From the NCBI RefSeq assembly GCF_018812025.1, contig NC_063045.1:59820383-59884382 (forward strand): 64,000 nt of DNA, given 5' to 3'. The translations under genes were made by a program, and so were the position numbers. This document shows, piece by piece, positions 38,601 to 48,394 of this stretch (its first letter is position 1; every line of letters starts with the position of its first letter). This stretch comes from Megalobrama amblycephala (lineage: Eukaryota; Chordata; Actinopteri; Cypriniformes; Xenocyprididae). The notes below the pieces were generated by a model that was given only the letters and a program-made list of their open reading frames with translations, was not told the DNA's origin and made no database searches.

Positions 38601-40929
38601 ACATTAGTTGAAGGAATTACTGTTCCTGATATATATCCAAACGGATACTGAATTGAATCAAGATCAGAATTGAATCGAATCACAGGCATGTGAATCAAAA
38701 TGGAATCCTGCAATTTGTGTCAATGTCCAACTCTATTAAATATTGCTCTTGAATATTACATGCACCAATGAATCGTTCACAATAACACCCAAGACATTTA
38801 TGAAGAAAGGACGAGGTGTTTTTGATGGCACATTTACGAGCACTAATCAGTGTGCACTTCTTCTGCAGGTGTCCAGTGTGCAGATACTGTCAGACTCCTG
38901 AACCCGTGGAGGAAAACAAGTGTTTTGAGTGTGGAGTGCAGGAGGTAATAACAACTTCAGAGATCTCACTTCACTTAGGGCTCGATTAATCAAGTTTTTA
39001 TTTCCAGTTAATAATTTTAGTGCTTTAACTTTCAGTTTATTGCCAAGACAACATTTCAAAATTTCATTTAAAGTTTTTTACCTAATATTTATGTTTAATT
39101 TTGTTTCAGCTTTATTTCACTTAACATAAATGTTTTTAATATTTTTAAGTAATGATAATAACCCTGCTTATATATTTCCTTGTATGATATTTGAGTCATA
39201 TTTGCTCATCTGTCATAGAATCTGTGGATCTGTCTCATCTGCGGTCACATCGGCTGCGGACGCTACGTTAGTCGTCATGCCTACAAGCACTTTGAGGAAA
39301 CGCAGCACACTTACGCCATGCAACTGACCAATCACCGGGTCTGGGACTACGCTGGAGGTGTGTGACGTCCCACATCAGGAATAAAGATGCTAGTAATACA
39401 TAATACAGTATTCAATTGATGTGCAGTCACATGTTTGAAAATAACACTCATTTTACATCACATTAGCCAGAGCCATCTGCAACTGGAATTAGACATTTTA
39501 AATACACATTAAAGAGGATCTATTATGCTTTTTTACTTATTTATCTTTCTTTAGTGTGTAATGTTGCTGTTTGAGCATGAAAAAGCTCTGCAATGTTGCT
39601 CCAAAGGCAGTTATTCTCTATATCAGTGTCTGAACTCCCTGAAACACCTCCATTGTAGTCTTGAGTTTTCTTCCAGGAACGAACACGTCACAATATTCCT
39701 CATTTAAATAATTAATATGCAGAATAAAGGGGCGGGGCCTGGTTGAGTTAGTTAGTAGTGTGTTGAAACTGGTGGTTATGGTAAGGGGCGGGACATTTCT
39801 CAAACACCAATCACAACACACTGCTCCAGCCGACCAATCAGAGCACATTGTGCTTTTCAGAAGGAGGGGCTTCATAGAGACAGGAACTAAACAGAGCGTT
39901 ACTGACAGACTGGGAAGAGAGGAGCTGCAACAATGGAGAATAATGAACATTCAAGCATGAAAACCTGTTCTAGTAGAGCCTGAAAACAACATAAAGACTT
40001 ATATAATAGATCCCCTTTCAATATTTCACTCAAAATGTCAAATTAGGGAAGTGAAATGTAAACATTGTTTCATGTTCACTCAAATCAAAAAAAATGTTTT
40101 AATGTTGGGTCCCACTTTATATTAAGTGGCCTTAACTACTATGTACTTGCATTTTAAATTAATCATTTGATACAATGCACGTATTGTGTACATACATGTT
40201 TTTACATTGTACTTATATTTTAAAAACACCTGCATTTAATTACATCGGTAATTAATTTCTGTAATTACATTTATAATTACACTGTTGACCCATCCCTTAA
40301 ACTTTACCCCTACCCATACCACCAAACCTGTCCCTAACCTTACCCGTATCCCACCTCAAAAGCAGCAAGTGTTTTGCAATTCAATATGAACCCAAAAAGT
40401 ACATTGTACTTATTTTTTGATGTAAGTACACAGTAGTTAAGGCCACTTAATATAAAGTGGGACCTAATTTTAGATTTGATATTTGAAACATTTTACATGT
40501 CTGAATATTCTAGTCTTTGTGTTTATATCGATCAGATAACTACGTTCACCGGCTTGTTGCCAGTAAAACAGACGGGAAGATGGTGCAGTACGAGTGTGAA
40601 GGAGACACGTGTCAGGATGAGAAGATCGATGCGCTGCAGCTCGAGGTGTGTGTGTGTGTGTTTGTGAGTGTGTGTAAAGTTGGATTGTGTTAGATAGTCT
40701 TCCGTCACCTTCTCTTATAATGTTTTTTTAATATCTTTTTTCCTATAGTATTCATATTTATTAACCAGTCAGCTGGATTCTCAGCGCATTTACTTGGGAG
40801 AATAAAATAGTTCATCTGGAGAAAGACACGGCGGAGGAGGTGAGAACTGGACAGTTAACCAAAACAAATCCATAATAAGCAAAGTTTAAGATCATGATAA
40901 TCTGCTCTAACGCAAATGAACACCAGTGA

Positions 40930-40974
<45 letters not shown>

Positions 40975-43019
40975 TTTTAGATCAACAACATGAAGGCCAA
41001 ATTCAAGGAAACGATCGACAAGTGTGACAGTTTGGAGAGGAAACTAAACGAACTCATCAAAGAAAAACAATCCATCGAGAAGAAGTACAACTTACTTTAT
41101 CCTTCAGCTGAATTTCACATCATTATCATGAAAAATTTGGGGCTCTTTATGATAAGCCAGACAAAAATGTACCATAGTTACAGGGTTATTATAGTTAACT
41201 AAAACTAAAACCATAAAAAAACTGTAATTACTTGAAATAAATGAATTGAATTTATGTACTAAAAATGACTAAAACTGCAAATAAAAACTGTATAGACATT
41301 TAAAACAAAATAAACAAATAAATATAAATCACAAAAATACAACAATTACTGGAAAAAAAATACTAAAAAAAGTCCAAATGACAAAAGAAAATATACAAAT
41401 AAAAACTAATTAAAATTATTAATAAAACAATAATTACAATAATAATAATAAAATGTATAAATAAAAATATTAATAAATTAATCTGAGGTTTTCTTTCAAA
41501 CAGTGAAAGATTTAATTTATTTTAAAAAGTTTGATTTTTTTTTTTAATATTTATTTGAAAGGAATAAAGTTAAAGTTGCAGTGCAAGTATTAATTGTTAA
41601 AGGTGCCCTAGAACGTCTTTTTAAAAGATGTAATATAAGTCTAAGGTGTCCCCTGAATGTGTCTGTGAAGTTTCAGCTCAAAATACCCCATAGATTTTTT
41701 TTAATTCATTTTTTTAACTGCCTATTTTGGGGCATCATTAGAAATGAGCCGATTCAGGGTGTGTGGCCCTTTAAATCTCGTTCTCCACGCCCCAAGAGCT
41801 CGCGCTTGCCTTAAACAGGCATAAAAAAAGTTAAAACAGCTAATATAACCCTCAAAATGGATCTTTACAAAGTGTTGCAGCATGTCTAATTGCGTAAGTA
41901 CAGTGTTTATTTTGATGTTTACATTGATTCTGAATGAATTTGAGGCTGTGCTCCGTGGCTAACGGCTAATGCTACACTGTTGGAGAGATTTATAAAGAAT
42001 GAAGTTGTGTTTATGAATTATACAGACTGGCAAGTGTTTAATAAATGAAAATAACGACAGGCTCTTGTCTCCGTGAATTCAGTAAGAAATGATGGTAACT
42101 TTAACCTCATTTAACAGTACATTAGCAACATGCTAACAAAACATTTAGAAAGACAATTCACAAATATCACTAAAAATATCATGATATCATGGATCATGTC
42201 AGTTATTATCGCTCCATCTGCCATTTTTCGCTGTTGTTCTTGCTTGCTTACCTAGTCTGATGATTCAGCTGTGCACAGATCCAGACGTTCTGCCCTTGTG
42301 TAATGCCTTTCATAATGTTGGGAACATGGGCTGGCATATGCAAATATTGGGCGTACATATTAATGAGCCCGACTGTTACGAAACAGTCTGTGTTATGTTG
42401 AGATTCGCCTGTTCTTCTGAGGTCTTTTAAACAAATGAGATTTACATAAGAAGGAGGAAACAATGGTGTTTGAGACTCACTGTATGTCATTTCCATGTAC
42501 TGAACTCTTGTTATTTGACTATGCCGAGGTAAATTCAATTTTTGAATCTAGGGCACCTTTAAACTTTTAAAAATTGAGTTGATTAGTTAATATTTAAAAT
42601 GACACTTTTCTAGTAATACTCTCTCTTTTTGTGCTGTTTTTCCATGTAGATGTTCCCAGCTGAATAACAAAGTGGTGAAGCTCAGTCAAGAGCTGCGGGA
42701 GGAGCAGGAGATGAACCGGTGCCTGCGAGCCAATCAGACGCAGCTCCAGACGCAGCTGCAGGAGGAGGAGAGGCGGGCCAACGAGACCGCGGCCAATAAA
42801 GAAGGCCAGATCGCCGAGCTGCAGGAGCAGCTGCGGGACGTCATGTTCTACCTGGAGACGCAGCAGCAGATCGATCGGATGCCTGCGGACACCCGGCAAG
42901 AAATCCAAGAGGGTCAGATCAACATCGCTGCGGCCCCCGCCGCCCCTCAGCCCGGGCCCTCGGCCCACGGCTCCGGCAGACTGGGCGGCCGGAAAGGACG
43001 ATCCAAGAGGGGAAAGTAG
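29809..43019 (+). CDS. brap: BRCA1-associated protein (RING/UBP zinc-finger E3 ligase), one-base insertion in exon 10
   Basis: BRAP (IMP) is a cytoplasmic Ras-responsive E3 ligase that restrains KSR/MAPK signalling and retains NLS proteins. Exons: 29809-29887, 31278-31433, 31516-31696, 33099-33288, 36148-36261, 36575-36723, 38869-38944, 39219-39357, 40536-40645, 40749-40839, 40981-41084, 42650-43019. Order: N-terminal region; BRAP2/RRM-like domain (ending [12 protein letters not shown]); RING C-x2-C through CNHSFHSQC and CPVC (exons 6-7); UBP zinc finger ([26 protein letters not shown]); coiled coil (exons 10-12); basic tail GRSKRGK. Without the insertion the CDS would be 585 codons plus stop, near human 592. 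All phases agree except exon 10 (91 bp, normally 90): an extra T near 40794 gives a stop at TTG GGA GAA TAA. Cause (real allele or assembly error) unknown. Confidence 0.9.
30128..31102. mobile_element. hAT-like non-autonomous element with CAGGGCTGGG end
   Basis: Starts CAGGGCTGGGTAGGTTACTT and ends ACTCCCCAAGCCTG, an imperfect inverted pair. The flanks CACATATA and CATATATA could be an 8-bp duplication but are low complexity. The middle (30290-30610) holds a palindromic array of TCTCGCAATTCTGA / AGAAAAAAGTCAGAATTG units, related to the element at 43561. It is in brap intron 1. Confidence 0.7.
31697..32925. repeat. compound TCTA / TCGT / TTGT tetranucleotide array, about 1.2 kb
   Basis: Hundreds of TCTA units alternate with CGTTCTAT and TGTTCTAT variants in brap intron 3, with one AAAGAAAGAAAG interruption near 32420. 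All three forward frames stay open for 100-260 codons because TCTA/TCGT units lack stops; these are not genes. Confidence 0.95.
33490..34300. repeat. hAT-like repeat related to the 49346 element
   Basis: Starts GTGATGCACCGAAATGAAAA. GACGTCTTTCC..AGTTGAA near 33925 and the following 200 bp match 49760-49970 with indels. Its right end abuts the next repeat. It lies in brap intron 4. Confidence 0.65.
34305..35258. mobile_element. dispersed element B, copy 1 (left end missing)
   Basis: Near-identical to 41599-42560 in the same orientation (AAGATGTAATATAAGTCTAA, CTGCCTATTTTGGGGCATCA, GGCTAACGGCTAATGCTACA). It lacks the AAAGGTGCCCTAG left end and has a mutated right end (CTAGGGCATCTAT). In brap intron 4. 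No intact gene. Confidence 0.85.
36784..38150. repeat. AT-rich minisatellite, unit about 140 bp
   Basis: The marker TAGTA(A/G)CTTT recurs at 37126, 37281, 37420, 37552, 37700, 37839, 37960 and 38105, spacing 121-155 bp. Each unit includes TTAAATTAAGTAAACTTTAT and a TTTTATTTTACATTTAAATG tract. It fills most of brap intron 6. Confidence 0.85.
39511..40018. mobile_element. dispersed element C, copy 1
   Basis: Ends AAAGAGGATCTATTATGC and AATAGATCCCCTTT are inverted. The interior (GGTGGTTATGGTAAGGGGCG, GACCAATCAGAGCACA) is found reversed at 54775-55280. It lies in brap intron 8. Confidence 0.8.
40107..40464. mobile_element. MITE with about 30-bp terminal inverted repeats
   Basis: GGTCCCACTTTATATTAAGT at the left and ACTTAATATAAAGTGGGACC at the right are perfect inverted repeats continuing through GGCCTTAACTACT. 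358 bp, non-coding, in brap intron 8. Confidence 0.85.
40749..40839 (+). other. brap: brap exon 10 with +1 frameshift
   Basis: The exon should read ...QRIYWENKIV; here ATTTACTTGGGAGAATAA gives Ile-Tyr-Leu-Gly-Glu-stop. One extra T in TACTTGGG accounts for it. Exons 9 and 11 both meet exon 10 in phase 0, so skipping this exon would restore the frame minus 30 coiled-coil residues. If included, translation ends after about 416 residues, before most of the coiled coil. Confidence 0.85.
40931..40973 (+). repeat. (TG)n at the brap exon 11 acceptor
   Basis: About 21 TG units are followed only by CTTTTAG before exon 11 starts at 40981. The repeat therefore occupies the place of the usual pyrimidine tract. 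Confidence 0.95.
41599..42560. mobile_element. dispersed element B, copy 2 (complete)
   Basis: AAAGGTGCCCTAGAACG at the left is inverted as CTAGGGCACCTTT at the right, giving 13-bp terminal inverted repeats. 962 bp, non-autonomous, in the last brap intron. Copy 1 is at 34305. Confidence 0.85.
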
Positions 43020-43600
43020 CCAAAGACGTTCTGTTTGGTATATTCAGTGCTTTACGGATGGTGGAAATGTTGCACAGGCTGCTTTGGAAATGAGGGAGTT
43101 CGAATAATCGCCCTTCCTCGTGTTCCCGCTACATTAGAGGCTCTAATATATTACAGTTGGTTCACTAATATCTCACACAAGAGGACACAAGTGCTGCTTA
43201 GAAATGTAGCTCGACCTGTTTTATATGAAAACAAAGTGCTGTTCTTTTATTTTCGTATTATTTTAGTGTCCTCCTCATAGCTGGAAGATTTCAGATGTCT
43301 GATTCATGAAACTGTGCTGATAACTCTGGACGTTTATTCATTGTTTGGTTTATTTTATGTTTGTAGAAATTACTGAATCTTGCTTTCTGCAGCTCTGACA
43401 GATGAGTCTCATGAAAACCTGTTCTGGTCATGTTTCACTTGGAGAAAAAAAAGAAATTATATTTTTCTGTTATGCATCTGATGCTTTTGTTTTATTGTGA
43501 ACTCATTTCTGTTAGTATTTTTTTTATTCAAAAATCTGTCATACATTTTTAGCTGTGAAATTATGGAAGCTTGTTTCTGCCATGAAATAAAAAATAAAAA
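43020..43600 (+). other. brap: brap 3' untranslated region
   Basis: Non-coding sequence after the TAG at 43017-43019. AATAAA motifs occur at 43585-43596, but they lie inside the fold-back element that starts at 43561, so that element may supply the polyadenylation signal. Confidence 0.5.
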
Positions 43601-44413
43601 TGGTAATTTTATACATTTTATCTCACAATTCTGACTTTTTTCTCGGAATTGCGAGTCATAAAGTCGGAATTGCGAGTCATAAAGTCGGAATTGCGAGTCA
43701 TAAAGTCGGAATTGCGAGTCATAAAGTCGGAATTGTGAGTCATAAAGTCGGAATTGCGAGTCATAAAGTCGGAATTGGGAAAAATAAACTCCAATTGTGA
43801 GGGAAAAAGACTGATGTTTTTTCTCAGAATTGCGAGTTTATGTCTTTTAATTACTATAATGCAAAAAAATATATTATTTAAATTTTATTCACCACTATAG
43901 TATTTATTCCTTAGGAAGCTTGTTTCCGCCATTAAAAAAATATTCACATTTTATCACTATAGTATTTATTCGAGTTATAAAGTTGGAATTGCGAGTTATA
44001 AAGTCAGAATTGGGAAAAATAAACTCCAATTGTGAGGGAAAAAGACTGATGTTTTTTCTCAGAATTGCGAGTTTATGTCTTTTAATTACTATAATGCAAA
44101 AAAATATATTATTTAAATTGTATTTAAGTATTTATTCACCACTATAGTATTTATTCCTTATGGAAGCTTGTTTCCGCCATAAATAAAAAAAATAGGTAAT
44201 TGCGACTTTTTATCTCACAATTCTGACTTTATAACTTGCAATTCTAACTTTTTTCTCAGAATTGCATGATATAATCTTAAGTCATAATTGATAATAATAT
44301 CTCAGAATTCTGACTTTATATCACGCGATTCTGGCTTTATAACTCGCAATTGTGAGATAAAAAGTCGCAATTACCTGTTTATTTTTTATTTATGGCAGAA
44401 ACAAGCTTCCATA
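43561..44413. mobile_element. fold-back element with TTATGGAAGCTTGTTTCTGC ends and 21-bp units
   Basis: TTATGGAAGCTTGTTTCTGC at 43561 is inverted exactly at 44394-44413, and the similarity continues about 60 bp inward. The interior has seven units of GTCATAAAGTCGGAATTGCG (21-bp period, 43650-43775) and reversed TCTCACAATTCTGACTTT units to the right. Further direct copies of the end sequence lie at 43916 and 44159, so it is compound. No target duplication is certain (AAT on both sides is possible). Confidence 0.8.
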
Positions 44414-45210
44414 AATGCTATAGTGGTGTATAAATACTTAAATACAATTTAAATAATATACCACATTTTTTTCCATTGTAGTAATTAAAATTAAATGTTT
44501 TTACAGTGATAATTGGGGAGATGATGTGTTTAATTATAATGTAAAATAATACACAGGCTGCATTTCATGCAAAATATAATTTCTTTCTTTTTTGTGTCTT
44601 TTGATTCAGGCTGAAATGTGACAATTTTCATGAGATTCACCCCAACAGAAACACATTATGAGCAGTATTATCATCGCAGGTCACAGGTGTGGTATTGTAA
44701 CCCCAAACCACAATGACTTTGCAGTGAAAAGGCTCATCCACTTCATGGGAACCATCTTGCATATTTGGTTAATAGATGCACGTTGCACAAAATCATGTGG
44801 CCTTCGTCATGTTTTACTGTCCAACACATCCACCCACTTATTTTTAGAAAGTTATACACAGTCGCTCTTTGTATTCAGTCATTGTATTGGTTTCCACACC
44901 CTTCTTCTCTTAAGTTACAGATGCGTGGGACTGGTGTATTAACTTTTGACAGGAGAAATCTAACAAACCACAAACAAAATATTTGTGATTGTCAAACTGT
45001 TAAAGCTAAAAATAAAAGTTATTCTGACGCAACTTCATTTGAAAAGATAAACCAGCAACACTTGTGTCAGTCTTAGCGCTCAATCGCAGCATTCATCAGG
45101 GTTAAAAGAAAGTAAGTTCTGTGTGAACCGGCCCTGTGTAATTCACGTCATTTCATATTTACATGCAATGCAGGGATTCCCCAACTCATCTGTTAGCTGA
45201 ACCTATTTGA
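44414..45210. other. brap-naa25 spacer, nothing recognised
   Basis: Only short unrelated open frames (up to 103 codons) without domain features; no repeat family recognised. Confidence 0.5.
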
Positions 45211-46018
45211 TTAAAGGATTAGTCCACTTTTAAATACACTTTTCCTGATAAATTTACTCACCCCCATGTCATCCAAGATGTTCATGTCTTTCTTTCGTCA
45301 GTCGAAAAGAAATGAAGGTTTTTGAGGAAAACATTCCAGGATTATTCTCCTTACAGTGGATTTCAATGGCTACCAACACGTTGAAGGTCAAAATTACAGT
45401 TTCAGTGCAGCTTCAAGGGCTTTAAACGATACCAGATGAGTAATAAGGGTCTTATCTAGCGAATCGATCGGTCATTTTCGAAAAAAATACAACCGTTTAT
45501 GCTTTATAAACAAAATATCGCCTTGAACGTACTTTACGCTTCCGCATTCTTCATAACGTTTACGCTGAATGTTCTACGCCTTCCCTTTTCAAGTTATGGA
45601 AAAAAACGAAACTCGCGCCGCGTTCGTTCCGTAAGTAGAATAGGGAAGGCGTAGAACATTCAGCGTAAACGTTATGAAGAATGCGGAAGCGGAAAGTACG
45701 TTCAAGGCAATATTTTGTTTATAAAGCATAAACGGTTTAATTTTTTTTCGAAAATGACCGATCGATTCGCTAGATAAGACCCTTATTACTCGTCTGGTAT
45801 CGTTTAAAGCCCTTGAAGCTGCACTGAAACTGTAATTTTGACCTTCAATCTGTTGGTAGCCATTGAAATCCACTGTAAGGAGAAAAATCCTGGAATGTTT
45901 TCCTCAAAAACCTTCATTTCTTTTCGACTGACGAAAGAAAGACATGAACATCTTTGATGACATGGGGGTAAGTAAATTTATCAGGAAAAGTGTATTTAAA
46001 AGTGGACTAATCCTTTAA
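45211..46018. mobile_element. 808-bp palindromic element with TTAA ends
   Basis: Starts TTAAAGGATTAGTCCACTTT and ends AAAGTGGACTAATCCTTTAA. The two arms of about 390 bp are near-perfect inverted copies meeting near 45610. TTAA at both tips suits a piggyBac- or Kolobok-type target. No coding sequence. A partial relative lies at 57381-57957. Confidence 0.85.
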
Positions 46019-46169
46019 TATATTTACTTGAAGTACCCCATGAGATTTTTAAGTTAATAAGTTTTGTCAATAATAAAATTAAGTAAATAATGATAATAAA
46101 ATTAAGTTCAGGGTTCTCTGATGTCGGTTAATGGTCACATGTAAGGCAAAATCTTTTTTATTAAGTGTT

Positions 46170-46812
46170 TTACGGCTGGTAGGGACTACAACGAGCTTCT
46201 TCCCGGGTTGGTGACATCAGAACCCCAAAATTTACATAAACCCCGCCCCCGAGAACACACAACAAAGGGGGCGGGGCCATGTTGGGCTGCTTTAGAGAAC
46301 AGGAAGAGTTGTTGTAGTAGAGTGTTGTTGACATGCCGTCATTTTACGCCGGACTGCTTCACAAATGAGGGTCAATTCAACACAAAAGATGAACATGCTA
46401 GTCAATGAGTTGAATCAACTCCACAACAACTACATAAATTTATCCACTAACCATTCAGAAACGTCTAAAAGTTGTAACTTATTCCTGAGTCTCTCCATCA
46501 GTGTCGACTCCGGTTTGAACAATGTAAGGCTGAACACTTTCCTCATTTTGGCTGCGTGAGATTCTCCAGCTGTTGATGTTGAGCTGTTAAAGCTCCACCC
46601 TCTTCTGGAAAGGGGGCGGGAGCAGCAGATCATTTGCATTTAAAGGGACACACACAAAGACGGCGTGTTTTTGCTCACACCCAAATAGGGTCAAATTTGA
46701 CAAGCTATAATAAATGATCTGTGGGGTATTTTGAGCTGAAACTTCACAGACACATTCTGGAGACACCAGAGACTTATATTACATCTTGTAAAAGGGGCAT
46801 TATAGGTCTCCT
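46170..46812. repeat. dispersed repeat family A, copy 4
   Basis: From GGCTGGTAGGGACTACAACG to GGGGCATTATAGGTCTCCT, same orientation as the 4244 copy, left tip missing. Confidence 0.85.
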
Positions 46813-48394
46813 GTATTTTTATATCAATACAAGTACACGATTACCCTATTGAAATCAATGTGATAATATATTACAACATCAAAACATTTTATTGCTTCAG
46901 GGTGCAAAAAATCAAAAGCAGTCACAGCATGTGGAACATTTACTTTTTATTTAAAAAAAAAAAAAAAACTCCTTTTCACATTCCAGTGTTTTTGTTTGTA
47001 TTTTTCTCAATTTCACTAACAAAAGAATTCATCAGCCGACACACTTGACATCTCGAAACGACCTCCTCAGTTCAGAAGCGCCTGTCGTCCTCGTGCTCTG
47101 TGACGGCGAGGACGCGAAATGAGCCCTTCAGTCCCGGAGCGACGGAAGAGCCGCTCGCTGCACAACTTGTCCCGTATCCCGTCGTGTTGGATTAAAATAA
47201 AAAAGCTTGACAAAAGAGAAAAGCATCTCCCTCCCCGAGCAAGTATAAAGCAGTGAAAGCTCGTAGATTGCAGCACACCGTATAACACACGCTATAAACA
47301 TGATTCATAATGGCGCTCGGAAACATTGTAAACAAGTTGCACTTCCCGGTAGACATCAACAAGTCAGTCGTATAAAAACCTACCTTAGTCTCTACTGCGA
47401 CGTTAACGCAAGGCTAATTTAGACGTTTTTGGTATGCAACAATAATAAAACCTCATCATTGAAGGGACATCATCAGTGCAATCAACAATTTTTTTTTAGA
47501 GTTCAAAGTAAACAACTCGGCCCAAACAACGACAAAACCATTCATCCGCCATTTAAGCATAAAATTAGTTCCGAACATGATTGATAAATCAAATTTTAAC
47601 AAACGTACACAAACTTTCCCAAACCTCACCGTGTCTTTTCAAGTAGCACTCAATGACGTATTTGTTTCCGATCAAACGGTCGGGAAAGCTACATTTCGAA
47701 CGCTTGTGGCTCAAGTAAAGTCATTTGTAATATACAAAGAAATATCGTAATAGAAGCACCCAAAACATTCGTTCAAAGCATCCGCACCACCCCACCGAAA
47801 GTTTGCGCAAAATCTCCTCGGGACGAATTTAGCTCTTGGCTGGCTGTGCATCGCGAACGGCTACGTAAGCGCGTGGCAGAGCGTGTCCGTCTGGAAGGTG
47901 GCTTCTTTACGATACGGAGTGGCACCGCTAAGGTGAACACGAATCGTCAGGAGGGGTTTCGCGAGGTCTACGGCTGGGAAGTGAGAGAGACAATAACGCA
48001 AGACATCGACAAAAGGACAAAGCAGTTCACTTTAATTCGCCAAGGAGTTCTGGTTGATATTCGTTATCTTCACACTATGTACAATAATTTATAGCAGTAT
48101 TTCTAAAATTGCTTATTCATTTGCCTATGTAGTTTTGCTAGGGATATGAAGTTACGTTTCCACTTAAAAGTGCTTCTCGGAGCACCGTAGATGCTTGTGC
48201 TGAAGCCGTTGTTGAACTTTACAGTGTGCCTGTATCTGTACGTGAGTAATGAGACGGATAATTAGGAAGAGGAGACAAGGAAGAGAGGGAGATCTCCACC
48301 AGCTGAGTTCACAGACTGAGTTAGGGACCGAGGACGCTGTCGCGTGGAGCCGTGCGGGTCAGGGACCGGATCGGATGAAGGATCGATGGAGCGC
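46813..48394 (-). other. naa25: probable naa25 3' untranslated region
   Basis: Follows the naa25 stop on the minus strand and is richer in CpG than the neighbouring repeats. Candidate AATAAA signals on the minus strand lie at 46951-46946 and 46893-46888. No convincing gene on either strand, despite an 82-codon plus-strand frame at 47846. Confidence 0.45.

Noticed and set aside
44658..45076. Overlapping 94- and 103-codon plus-strand frames
   Set aside because: No recognisable motif, low-complexity composition, and no promoter or splice evidence.
45589..45873. 94-codon minus-strand frame
   Set aside because: Lies wholly within the TTAA palindrome arm and has no protein features.
47846..48094. 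82-codon plus-strand frame
   Set aside because: Antisense to the probable naa25 3' UTR, no domain or splice support.
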